Assembly (NCBI GenBank): GCA_037783545.1
Contig: JBBELK010000326.1
Location: 186,001 to 250,000 of the forward strand
Source: Henricia sp. BOLD:AAB3569
Taxonomy: Eukaryota; Echinodermata; Asteroidea; Spinulosida; Echinasteridae
DNA: 64,000 nt
Reading direction: 5' to 3'
The notes beneath the pieces were generated by a model. The model was not told the DNA's origin and did no database searches. It saw nothing but the letters and a program-made list of their open reading frames with translations. The position numbers were made by a program, and so were the translations under genes. Positions 20,965-32,308 of the stretch are shown here, piece after piece (position 1 is the first letter of the stretch; every line of letters begins with the position of its first letter).

Positions 20965-23286
20965 CTATATTCCGCACTTGTCCTGAAAAATTGACAGACT
21001 TTCGCCGGGAAATGGCCGAGAAATTTAAGAGTTTTGGGAAAACTGGGCTCGGGCTTCCTTCCTGCTCTGCAGACCGTGGCTGTTCGTGTACTCCTGATCA
21101 CTCGTGCGCATGCTCAGTCTTGTTTGGGACGGCAATTTGGTCAAAGTGTGGTCCAAACGTCGGCAAATTTGGAAGTCAATAAATTTTCCGAAGTACTTCA
21201 AATTTTGCATGCTCCAAACAGTCTATATTACGCACTTGTCCTGAACAATTGACAGACTTTCGCCGGGAAGTGGCCGAGAAATGTCAGAGTTTAGGGAAAA
21301 CTGGGCTCGGGCTTCCTGCCTGCTCTGCAGACAGTGGCTGTCCGTGTACTCCTGATCACTCGTGCGCATGCTCAGTCTTGTTTGGGACGGGAATTTGGTC
21401 AAAGTGTGGTCCAAACGTCGGCAAATTTGGAAGTCAAGAAATTTTCAGACGAACTTCAAAATTTGCATGCTCCAAACAGTCTATATTCCGCACTTGTCCT
21501 GAAAAACTGACAGATTTTCGCCGGGAAATGGCCGAGAAATTTCAGAGTTTAGGGAAAACTGGGCTCGGGCTTCCTGCCTGCTCTGCAGACAGTGGCTGTC
21601 CGTGTACTCCTGATCACTCGTGCGCATGCTCAGTCTTGTTTGGGACGGGAATTTGGTCAAAGTGTGGTCCAAACGTCGGCAAATTTGGAAGTCAAGAAAT
21701 TTTCAGACGAACTTCAAATTTTGCATGCTCCAAACAGTCTATATTCCGCACTTGTCCTGAACAATTGACAGACTTTCGCCGGGAAATGGCCGAGAAATTT
21801 CAGAGTTTAGGGAAAACTGGGCTCGGGCTTCCTGCCTGCTCTGCAGACAGTGGCTGTCCGTGTACTCCTGATCACTCGTGCGCATGCTCAGTCTTGTTTG
21901 GGACGGGAATTTGGTCAAAGTGTGGTCCAAACGTCGGCAAATTTGGAAGTCAAGAAATGTTCTGACCAACTTCAAATGTTGCATGCTCCAAACAGTATAT
22001 ATTCCGCACTTGTCCTGAAAAATTGACAGACTTTCGCCGGGAAATGGCCGAGAAATTTCAGAGTTTAGGGAAAACTGGGCTCGGGCTTCCTGCCTGCTCT
22101 GCAGACCGTGGCTGTCCGTGTACTCCTGATCACTCGTGCGCATGCTCAGTCTTGTTTGGGACGGCAATTTGGTCAAAGTGTGGTCCAAACGTCGGCAAAT
22201 TTGGAAGTCAAGAAATTTTCCGACGAACTTCAAATGTTGCATGCTCCAAACAGTCTATATTCCGCACTTGTCCTGAAAAATTGACAGACTTTCGCCAGGA
22301 AATGGCCGAGAAATTTCAGAGTTTAGGGAAAACTGGGCTCGGGCTTCCTGCCTGCTCTGCAGACCGTGGCTGTCCGTGTACTCCTGATCACTCGTGCGCA
22401 TGCTCAGTCTTGTTTGGGACGGGAATTTGGTCAAAGTGTGGTCCAAACGTCGGCAAATTTGGCAGTCAATAAATTTTACGACGTACTTCAAATTTTGCAT
22501 GCTCCAAACAGTCTATATTCCGCACTTGTCCTGAAAAATTGACAGACTTTCGCCGGGAAATGGCCGAGAAATTTAAGAGTTTGGGGAAAACTGGGCTCGG
22601 GCTTCCTGCCTGCTCTGCAGACCGTGGCTGTCCGTGTACTCCTGATCACTCGTGCGCATGCTCAGTCTTGTTTGGGACGGGAATTTGGTCAAAGTGTGGT
22701 CCAAACGTCGGCAAATTTGGAAGTCAAGAAATTTTCCGACGAACTTCAAATTTTGCATGCTCCAAACAGTCTGTATTCCGCACTTGTCCTGAAAAATGGA
22801 CAGACTTTCGCCGGGAAATGGCCGAGAAATTTCAGAGTTTAGGGAAAACTGGGCTCGGGCTTCCTGCCTGCTCTGCAGACCGTGGCTGTCCGTGTACTCC
22901 TGATCACTCGTGCGCATGCTCAGTCTTGTTTGGGACGGGAATTTGGTCAAAGTGTGGTCCAAACGTCGGCAAATTTCGAAGTCAATAAATTTTCCGACGA
23001 ACTTCAAATTTTGCATGCTCCAAACAGTCTATATTCCGCACTTGTCCTGACAAATGGACAGACTTTCGCCGGGAAATGGCCGAGAAATTTAAGAGTTTGG
23101 GGAAAACTGGGCTCGGGCTTCCTGCCTGCTCTGCAGACCGTGGCTGTCCGTGTACTCATGATCACTCGTGCGCATGCTCAGTCTTGTTTGGGACGGGAAT
23201 TTGGTCAAAGTGTGGTCCAAACGTCGGCAAATTTGGAAGTCAAGAAATTTTCAGACGAACTTCAAAATGTGCATGCTCCAAACAGT
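20965..23286. repeat. Nine 258-bp monomers at the left/middle family transition
   Basis: Monomers start at 20965, 21223, 21481, 21739, 21997, 22255, 22513, 22771 and 23029. Monomer 21223 is the last with CTATATTACGC. All later monomers start CTATATTCCGC or close variants. Monomer 23029 is the first with GTACTCATGATCAC, a marker of the middle part of the array. Single changes include GGCAGTCAATAAATTTTACG near 22461 and AAATTTCGAAG near 22974. Confidence 0.82.
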
Positions 23287-24832
23287 CTATATTCCGCACT
23301 TGTCCTGAAAAATTGACAGACTTTCGCCGGGAAATGGCCGAGAAATTTCAGAGTTTAGGGAAAACTGGACTCGGGCTTCCTGCCTGCTCTGCAGACCGTG
23401 GCTGTCCGTGTACTCCTGATCACTCGTGCGCATGCTCAGTCTTGTTTGGGACGGGAATTTGGTCAAAGTGTGGTCCAAACGTCGGCAAATTTGGAAGTCA
23501 AGAAATTTTCCGACGTACTTCAAATTGTGCATGCTCCAAACAGTCTATATTCCGCACTTGTCCTGAAAAATTGACAGATTTTCGCCGGGAAATGGCCGAG
23601 AAATGTCAGAGTTTCGGGAAAACTGGGCTTGGGCTTCCTGACTGCTCTGCAGACCGTGGCTGTCCGTGTACTCCTGATCACTCGTGCGCATGCTCAGTCT
23701 TGTTTGGGACGGCAATTTGGTCAAAGTGTGGTCCAAACGTCGGCAAATTTGGAAGTCAAGAAATTTTCCGACGAACTTCAAATTTTGCATGCTCCAAACA
23801 GTCTATATTCCGCACTTGTCCTGAAAAATGGACAGACTTTCGCCGGGAAATGGCCGAGAAATTTAAGAGTTTGGGGAAAACTGGGCTCGGGCTTCCTTCC
23901 TGCTCTGCAGACCGTGGCTGTCCGTGTACTCATGATCACTCGTGCGCATGCTCAGTCTTGTTTGGGACGGGAATTTGGTCAAAGTGTGGTCCAAACGTCG
24001 GCAAATTTGGAAGTCAAGAAATTTTCCGACGTACTTCAAATTGTGCATGCTCCAAACAGTCTATATTCCGCACTTGTCCTGAACAATTGACAGACTTTCG
24101 CCGGGAAATGGCCGAGAAATTTAAGAGTTTGGGGAAAACTGGGCTCGGGCTTCCTGCCTGCTCTGCAGACCGTGGCTGTCCGTGTACTCATGATCACTCG
24201 TGCGCATGCTCAGTCTTGTTTGGGACGGGAATTTGGTCAAAGTGTGGTCCAAACGTCGGCAAATTTGGAAGTCAATAAATTTTCAGACGAACTTCAAAAT
24301 GTGCATGCTCCAAACAGTCTATATTCCGCACTTGTCCTGAAAAATTGACAGACTTTCGCCGGGAAATGGCCGAGAAATTTCAGAGTTTAGGGAAAACTGG
24401 ACTCGGGCTTCCTGCCTGCTCTGCAGACCGTGGCTGTCCGTGTACTCCTGATCACTCGTGCGCATGCTCAGTCTTGTTTGGGACGGGAATTTGGTCAAAG
24501 TGTGGTCCAAACGTCGGCAAATTTGGAAGTCAAGAAATTTTCCGACGTACTTCAAATTGTGCATGCTCCAAACAGTCTATATTCCGCACTTGTCCTGAAA
24601 AATTGACAGATTTTCCCGGGAAATGGCCGAGAAATGTCAGAGTTTCGGGAAAACTGGGCTCGGCTTCCTGACTGCTCTGCAGACCGTGGCTGTCCGTGTA
24701 CTCCTGATCACTCGTGCGCATGCTCAGTCTTGTTTGGGACGGCAATTTGGTCAAAGTGTGGTCCAAACGTCGGCAAATTTGGAAGTCAAGAAATTTTCCG
24801 ACGAACTTCAAATTTTGCATGCTCCAAACAGT
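23287..24832. repeat. Six-monomer block related to 29472-31276
   Basis: Monomers start at 23287, 23545, 23803, 24061, 24319 and 24577. Monomer 24577 is 256 bp: one G is lost in TTTTCCCGGG near 24616 and one in GGGCTCGGCTT near 24660. Monomer 23545 shares GTTTCGGG, GGGCTTGGG and CTGACTGC with 29730. The block recurs at 29472-31276 with one additional monomer (29988). AAATGTGC and AAATTGTGC alternate in both. Confidence 0.85.
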
Positions 24833-25090
24833 CTATATTCCGCACTTGTCCTGAAAAATTGACAGACTTTCGCCGGGAAATGGCCGAGAAATTTCAGAGT
24901 TTAGGGAAAACTGGGCTCGGGCTTCGTGCCTGCTCTGCAGACCGTGGCTGTCCCTGTACTCCTGATCACTCGTGCGCATGCTCAGTCTTGTTTGGGAGGG
25001 GAATTTGGTCAAAGTGTGGTCCAAACGTCTGCAAATTTGGAAGTCAAGAAATTTTCCGACGTACTTCAAATTTTGCATGCTCCAAACAGT
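24833..25090. repeat. Single linker monomer
   Basis: A 258-bp monomer with GGCTTCGTGCC, GTCCCTGTACTCC, TTGGGAGGGGAATTT and GTCTGCAAATTTGG. GGGAGGGG destroys the CGGG core of the CENP-B-box-like motif. Close relatives are the second monomer of the 1806-bp HOR and monomers 32309 and 34371. Confidence 0.84.
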
Positions 25091-26378
25091 CTATATTCCG
25101 CACTTGTCCTGACAAATTGACAGACTTTCGCCGGGAAATGGCCGAGAAATTTCAGAGTTTAGGGAAAACTGGGCTCGGGCTTGGCCTGCTCTGCAGACCG
25201 TGGCTGTCCGTGTACTCCTGATCACTCGTGCGCATGCTCAGTCTTGTTTGGGACGGGAATTTGGTCAAAGTGTGGTCCAAACGTCGGCAAATTTGGAAGT
25301 CAAGAAATTTTCCGACGAACTTCAAATTTTGCATGCGCTAAACAGTCTATATTCCGCACTTGTCCTGAAAAATTGACAGACTTTTGCGGGGAAATGGCCG
25401 AGAAATTTCAGAGTTTAGGGAAAACTGGGCTCGGGCTTCCTGCCTGCTCTTCAGACCGTGGCTGTCCGTGTACTCCTGATCACTCGTGCGCATGCTCAGT
25501 CTTGTTTGGGACGGGAATTTGGTCAAAGTGTGGTCCAAACGTCGGCAAATTTGGAAGTCAAGAAATTTTCCGACGTACTTCAAATTGTGCATGCTCCAAA
25601 CAGTCTATATTCCGCACTTGTCCTGAAAAATTGACAGATTTTCGCCGGGAAATGGCCGAGAAATTTCAGAGTTTAGGGAAAACTGGGCTCGGGCTTCCTG
25701 ACTGCTCTGCAGACCGTGGCTGTCCGTGTACTCCTGATCACTCGTGCGCATGCTCAGTCTTGTTTGGGACGGCAATTTGGTCAAAGTGTGGTCCAAACGT
25801 CGGCAAATTTGGAAGTCAAGAAAATTTCCGACGAACTTCAAATTTTGCATGCTCCAAACAGTCTATATTCCGCACTTGTCCTGAAAAATTGACAGACTTT
25901 CGCCGGGAAATGGCCGAGAAATTTCAGAGTTTAGGGAAAACTGGGCTCGGGCTTCGTGCCTGCTCTGCAGACCGTGGCTGTCCCTGTACTCCTGATCACT
26001 CGTGCGCATGCTCAGTCTTGTTTGGGACGGGAATTTGGTCAAAGTGTGGTCCAAACGTCGGCAAATTTGGAAGTCAAGAAATTTTCCGACGTACTTCAAA
26101 TTGTGCATGCTCCAAACAGTCTATATTCCGCACTTGTCCTGAAAAATTGACAGATTTTCGCCGGGAAATGGCCGAGAAATGTCAGAGTTTCGGGAAAACT
26201 GGGCTCGGGCTTCCTGACTGCTCTGCAGACCGTGGCTGTCCGTGTACTCCTGATCACTCGTGCGCATGCTCAGTCTTGTTTGGGACGGCAATTTGGTCAA
26301 AGTGTGGTCCAAACGTCCGCAAATTTGGAAGTCAAGAAATTTTCCGACGAACTTCAAATTTTGCATGCTCCAAACAGT
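25091..26378. repeat. Five-monomer HOR (1288 bp), copy 1
   Basis: Monomers start at 25091 (256 bp, CTTGGCCTGC instead of CTTCCTGCCTGC), 25347, 25605, 25863 and 26121. Markers are CATGCGCTAAAC near 25332, CTTTTGCGGGG near 25381, CTCTTCAGACC near 25447 (PstI site lost) and GAAAATTTCCG near 25821. Copy 2 follows immediately at an offset of 1288 bp. From about 25114 to 26471 I found no difference from 26402-27759. Confidence 0.92.
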
Positions 26379-27666
26379 ATATATTCCGCACTTGTCCTGA
26401 AAAATTGACAGACTTTCGCCGGGAAATGGCCGAGAAATTTCAGAGTTTAGGGAAAACTGGGCTCGGGCTTGGCCTGCTCTGCAGACCGTGGCTGTCCGTG
26501 TACTCCTGATCACTCGTGCGCATGCTCAGTCTTGTTTGGGACGGGAATTTGGTCAAAGTGTGGTCCAAACGTCGGCAAATTTGGAAGTCAAGAAATTTTC
26601 CGACGAACTTCAAATTTTGCATGCGCTAAACAGTCTATATTCCGCACTTGTCCTGAAAAATTGACAGACTTTTGCGGGGAAATGGCCGAGAAATTTCAGA
26701 GTTTAGGGAAAACTGGGCTCGGGCTTCCTGCCTGCTCTTCAGACCGTGGCTGTCCGTGTACTCCTGATCACTCGTGCGCATGCTCAGTCTTGTTTGGGAC
26801 GGGAATTTGGTCAAAGTGTGGTCCAAACGTCGGCAAATTTGGAAGTCAAGAAATTTTCCGACGTACTTCAAATTGTGCATGCTCCAAACAGTCTATATTC
26901 CGCACTTGTCCTGAAAAATTGACAGATTTTCGCCGGGAAATGGCCGAGAAATTTCAGAGTTTAGGGAAAACTGGGCTCGGGCTTCCTGACTGCTCTGCAG
27001 ACCGTGGCTGTCCGTGTACTCCTGATCACTCGTGCGCATGCTCAGTCTTGTTTGGGACGGCAATTTGGTCAAAGTGTGGTCCAAACGTCGGCAAATTTGG
27101 AAGTCAAGAAAATTTCCGACGAACTTCAAATTTTGCATGCTCCAAACAGTCTATATTCCGCACTTGTCCTGAAAAATTGACAGACTTTCGCCGGGAAATG
27201 GCCGAGAAATTTCAGAGTTTAGGGAAAACTGGGCTCGGGCTTCGTGCCTGCTCTGCAGACCGTGGCTGTCCCTGTACTCCTGATCACTCGTGCGCATGCT
27301 CAGTCTTGTTTGGGACGGGAATTTGGTCAAAGTGTGGTCCAAACGTCGGCAAATTTGGAAGTCAAGAAATTTTCCGACGTACTTCAAATTGTGCATGCTC
27401 CAAACAGTCTATATTCCGCACTTGTCCTGAAAAATTGACAGATTTTCGCCGGGAAATGGCCGAGAAATGTCAGAGTTTCGGGAAAACTGGGCTCGGGCTT
27501 CCTGACTGCTCTGCAGACCGTGGCTGTCCGTGTACTCCTGATCACTCGTGCGCATGCTCAGTCTTGTTTGGGACGGCAATTTGGTCAAAGTGTGGTCCAA
27601 ACGTCCGCAAATTTGGAAGTCAAGAAATTTTCCGACGAACTTCAAATTTTGCATGCTCCAAACAGT
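26379..27666. repeat. Five-monomer HOR (1288 bp), copy 2
   Basis: Monomers start at 26379 (256 bp), 26635, 26893, 27151 and 27409. All markers of copy 1 are reproduced. The first 20-odd bases differ from copy 1 (CAGTATATATT and CTGAAAAATTG versus CAGTCTATATT and CTGACAAATTG). They instead match the monomer after copy 2 (27667), which locates the exchange boundaries. The near-perfect identity implies either a very recent duplication or an assembly duplication. Confidence 0.92.
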
Positions 27667-28142
27667 ATATATTCCGCACTTGTCCTGAAAAATTGACAGA
27701 CTTTCGCCGGGAAATGGCCGAGAAATTTCAGAGTTTAGGGAAAACTGGGCTCGGGCTTCCTGCCTGCTCTGCAGACCGTGGCTGTCCGTGTACTCCTGAT
27801 CACTCGTGCGCATGCTCAGTCTTGTTTGGGACGGCAATTTGGTCAAAGTGTGGTCCAAACGTCGGCAAATTTGGAAGTCAAGAAATTTTCCGACGAACTT
27901 CAAATTTTGCATGCTCCAAACAGTCTATATTCCGCACTTGTCCTGAAAAATTGACAGACTTTCGCCAGGAAATGGCCGATAAATTTCAGAGTTTAGGGAA
28001 AACTGGGCTCGGGCTTCCTGCCTGCTCTGCAGACCGTGGCTGTCCGTGTACTCCTGATCACTCGTGCGCATGCTCAGTCTTGTTTGGGACGGGAATTTGG
28101 TCAAAGTGTGGTCCAAACGTCGGCAAATTTGGAAGTCAATAA
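26469..28142 (+). other. Open frame of 557 codons across the 1288-bp pentamer
   Basis: The same repeat frame, starting right after the -2 bp CTTGGCCTG junction at TTG and ending at CAATAA near 28140. A matching frame of 442 codons in the first pentamer copy (25181-26509) has the same residues until it meets the next -2 bp junction. The deletion between the copies breaks the frame, which argues against a maintained protein. Confidence 0.8.
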
Positions 28143-29471
28143 ATTTTCCGACGTACTTCAAATTTTGCATGCTCCAAACAGTCTATATTCCGCACTTGTC
28201 CTGAAAAATTGACAGACTTTCTCCGGGAAATGGCCGAGAAATTTAAGAGTTTGGGGAAAACTGGGCTCGGGCTTCCTGCCTGCTCTGCAGACCGTGGCTG
28301 TCCGTGTACTCCTGATCACTCGTGCGCATGCTCAGTCTTGTTTGGGACGGGAATTTGGTCAAAGTGTGGTCCAAACGTCGGCAAATTTGGAAGTCAAGAA
28401 ATTTTCCGACGAACTTCAAATTTTGCATGCTCCAAACAGTCTATATTCCGCACTTGTCCTGAAAAATGGACAGACTTTCGCCGGGAAATGGCCGAGAAAT
28501 TTAAGAGTTTGGGAAAAACTGGGCTCGGGCTTCCTTCCTGCTCTGCAGACCGTGGCTGTCCGTGTACTCCTGATCACTCGTGCGCATGCTCAGTCTTGTT
28601 TGGGACGGGAATTTGGTCAAAGTGTGGTCCAAACGTCGGCAAATTTGGAAGTCAAGAAATTTTCCGACGAACTTCAAATTTTGCATGCTCCAAACAGTCT
28701 ATATTCCGCACTTGTCCTGAAAAATGGACAGACTTTCGCCGGGAAATGGCCGAGAAATTTAAGAGTTTGGGAAAAACTGGGCAGGGCTTCCTTCCTGCTC
28801 TGCAGACCGTGGCTGTCCGTGTACTCCTGATCACTCGTGCGCATGCTCAGTCTTGTTTGGGACGGGAATTTGGTCAAAGTGTGGTCCAAACGTCGGCAAA
28901 TTTGGAAGTCAATAAATTTTCCGACGTACTTCAAATTGTGCATGCTCCAAACAGTCTATATTCCGCACTTGTCTCGAAAAATTGACAGACTTTCTCCGGG
29001 AAATGGCCGAGAAATTTAAGAGTTTGGGGAAAACTGGGCTCGGGCTTCCTGCCTGCTCTGCAGACCGTGGCTGTCCGTGTACTCCTGATCACTCGTGCGC
29101 ATGCTCAGTCTTGTTTGGGACGGCAATTTGGTCAAAGTGTGGTCCAAACGTCGGCAAATTTGGAAGTCAAGAAATTTTCCGACGAACTTCAAATTGTGCA
29201 TGCTCCAAACAGTCTATATTCCGCACTTGTCCTGAACAATTGACAGACTTTCGCCGGGAAATGGCCGAGAAATTTCAGAGTTTAGGGAAAACTGGGCTCG
29301 GGCTTCCTGCCTGCTCTGCAGACCGTGGCTGTCCGTGTACTCATGATCACTCGTGCGCATGCTCAGTCTTGTTTGGGACGGGAATTTGGTCAAAGTGTGG
29401 TCCAAACGTCGGCAAATTTGGAAGTCAAGAAATTTTCAGACGAACTTCAAAATGTGCATGCTCCAAACAGT
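27667..29471. repeat. Seven monomers, one with a 1-bp deletion
   Basis: Monomers start at 27667, 27925, 28183, 28441, 28699 (257 bp), 28956 and 29214. Monomers 28441 and 28699 are near repeats of each other (AATGGACAG, TTTGGGAAAAACTGG). Monomer 28699 has GGGCAGGGCTTCC near 28780, one base short. Monomer 28956 begins after a CTTGTCTCGAAAAATTG variant near 28970. CTTTCTCCGGG near 28219 and 28992 is a shared change in 28183 and 28956. Confidence 0.85.
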
Positions 29472-30721
29472 CTATATTCCGCACTTGTCCTGAAAAATTG
29501 ACAGACTTTCGCCGGGAAATGGCCGAGAAATTTCAGAGTTTAGGGAAAACTGGACTCGGGCTTCCTGGCTGCTCTGCAGACCGTGGCTGTCCGTGTACTC
29601 ATGATCACTCGTGCGCATGCTCAGTCTTGTTTGGGACGGGAATTTGGTCAAAGTGTGGTCCAAACGTCGGCAAATTTGGAAGTCAAGAAATTTTCCGACG
29701 TACTTCAAATTGTGCATGCTCCAAACAGTCTATATTCCGCACTTGTCCTGAAAAATTGACAGATTTTCGCCGGGAAATGGCCGAGAAATGTCAGAGTTTC
29801 GGGAAAACTGGGCTTGGGCTTCCTGACTGCTCTGCAGACCGTGGCTGTCCGTGTACTCCTGATCACTCGTGCGCATGCTCAGTCTTGTTTGGGACGGCAA
29901 TTTGGTCAAAGTGTGGTCCAAACGTCGGCAAATTTGGAAGTCAAGAAATTTTCCGACGAACTTCAAATTTTGCATGCTCCAAACAGTCTATATTCCGCAC
30001 TTGTCCTGAAAAATTGACAGACTTTCGCCGGGAAATGGCCGAGAAATTTCAGAGTTTAGGGAAAACTGGGATCGGGCTTCCTGCCTGCTCTGCAGACCGT
30101 GGCTGTCCGTGTACTCCTGATCACTCGTGCGCATGCTCAGTCTTGTTTGGGACGGGAATTTGGTCAAAGTGTGGTCCAAACGTCGGCAAATTTGGAAGTC
30201 AAGAAATTTTCCGACGAACTTCAAATTTTGCATGCTCCAAACAGTCTATATTCGGCACTTGTCCTGAAAAATGGACAGACTTTCGCCGGGAAATGGCCGA
30301 GAAATTTAAGAGTTTGGGGAAAACTGGGCTCGGGCTTCCTTCCTGCTCTGCAGACCGTGGCTGTCCGTGTACTCATGATCACTCGTGCGCATGCTCAGTC
30401 TTGTTTGGGACGGGAATTTGGTCAAAGTGTGGTCCAAACGTCGGCAAATTTGGAAGTCAAGAAATTTTCCGACGTACTTCAAATTGTGCATGCTCCAAAC
30501 AGTCTATATTCCGCACTTGTCCTGAACAATTGACAGACTTTCGCCGGGAAATGGCCGAGAAATTTAAGAGTTTGGGGAAAACTGGGCTCGGGCTTCCTGC
30601 CTGCTCTGCAGACCGTGGCTGTCCGTGTACTCATGATCACTCGTGCGCATGCTCAGTCTTGTTTGGGACGGGAATTTGGTCAAAGTGTGGTCCAAACGTT
30701 CGCAAATTTGGAAGTCAATAA
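28982..30721 (+). other. Open frame of 579 codons in the middle domain
   Basis: The same frame, opening at TTG and closing at CAATAA near 30719. It contains the CATGATCAC variant (Pro to His at repeat residue 34) and GTTTCGGG (Leu to Phe at residue 14). The adjacent monomer 28699 carries a 1-bp deletion, so the frame is broken just upstream. Probably non-coding. Confidence 0.8.
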
Positions 30722-31276
30722 ATTTTCAGACGAACTTCAAAATGTGCATGCTCCAAACAGTCTATATTCCGCACTTGTCCTGAAAAATTGACAGACTTTC
30801 GCCGGGAAATGGCCGAGAAATTTCAGAGTTTAGGGAAAACTGGACTCGGGCTTCCTGCCTGCTCTGCAGACCGTGGCTGTCCGTGTACTCCTGATCACTC
30901 GTGCGCATGCTCAGTCTTGTTTGGGACGGGAATTTGGTCAAAGTGTGGTCCAAACGTCGGCACATTTGGAAGTCAAGAAATTTTCCGACGTACTTCAAAT
31001 TGTGCATGCTCCAAACAGTCTATATTCCGCACTTGTCCTGAAAAATTGACAGATTTTCGCCGGGAAATGGCCGAGAAATGTCAGAGTTTCGGGAAAACTG
31101 GGCTCGGCTTCCTGACTGCTCTGCAGACCGTGGCTATCCGTGTACTCCTGATCACTCGTGCGCATGCTCAGTCTTGTTTGGGACGGCAATTTGGTCAAAG
31201 TGTGGTCCAAACGTCGGCAAATTTGGAAGTCAAGAAATTTTCCGACGAACTTCAAATTTTGCATGCTCCAAACAGT
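29472..31276. repeat. Seven-monomer block, expanded relative of 23287-24832
   Basis: Monomers start at 29472, 29730, 29988, 30246, 30504, 30762 and 31020 (257 bp, GGGCTCGGCTTCC near 31099). The order matches 23287-24832 with monomer 29988 added. The 1-bp loss near 31099 is shared with 24660, but the second deletion of that copy (near 24616) is absent, so it came later or was corrected. GTGGCTATCCGTG near 31131 is private. Confidence 0.85.
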
Positions 31277-32308
31277 CTATATTCCGCACTTGTCCTGAAA
31301 AATTGACAGACTTTCGCCGGGAAATGGCCGAGAAATTTCAGAGTTTAGGGAAAACTGGGCTCGGGCTTCCTGCCTGCTCTGCAGACCGTGGCTGTCCGTG
31401 TATTCCTGATCACTCGTGCGCATGCTCAGTCTTGTTTGGGACGGGAATTTGGTCAAAGTGTGGTCCAAACGTCGGCAAATTTGGAAGTCAATAAATTTTC
31501 CGACGAACTTCAAATTTTGCATGCTCCAAACAGTCTATATTCCGCACTTGTCCTGAAAAATGGACAGACTTTCGCCGGGAAATGGCCGAGAAATTTAAGA
31601 GTTTGGGGAAAACTGGGCTCGGGCTTCCTTCCTGCTCTGCAGACCGTGGCTGTCCGTGTACTCATGATCACTCGTGCGCATGCTCAGTCTTGTTTGGGAC
31701 GGCAATTTGGTCAAAGTGTGGTCCAAACGTCGGCAAATTTGGAAGTCAAGAAATTTTCCGACGAACTTCAAATTTTGCATGCTCCAAACAGTCTATATTC
31801 CGCACTTGTCCTGAAAAATTGACAGACTTTCGCCGGGAAATGACCGAGAAATTTCAGAGTTTAGGGAAAACTGGGCTCGGGCTTCCTGCCTGCTCTGCAG
31901 ACCGTGGCTGTCCGTGTATTCCTGATCACTCGTGCGCATGCTCAGTCTTGTTTGGGACGGGAATTTGGTCAAAGTGTGGTCCAAACGTCGGCAAATTTGG
32001 AAGTCAATAAATTTTCCGACGAACTTCAAATTTTGCATGCTCCAAACAGTCTATATTCCGCACTTGTCCTGAAAAATGGACAGACTTTCGCCGGGAAATG
32101 GCCGAGAAATTTAAGAGTTTGGGGAAAACTGGGCTCGGGCTTCCTTCCTGCTCTGCAGACCGTGGCTGTCCGTGTACTCATGATCACTCGTGCGCATGCT
32201 CAGTCTTGTTTGGGACGGGAATTTGGTCAAAGTGTGGTCCAAACGTCGGCAAATTTGGAAGTCAAGAAATTTTCCGACGAACTTCAAATTTTGCATGCTC
32301 CAAACAGT
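31277..32308. repeat. Dimer (516 bp) in two tandem copies
   Basis: Monomers 31277 and 31535 are repeated as 31793 and 32051 at an offset of exactly 516 bp. The first monomer carries GTGTATTCCTG and CAATAAATTTTCC. The second carries AATGGACAG, TTTAAGAG, CTTCCTTCC and CTCATGATCAC. A private change is AAATGACCGAG near 31840. A third copy of the dimer lies at 33855-34370. Confidence 0.88.
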
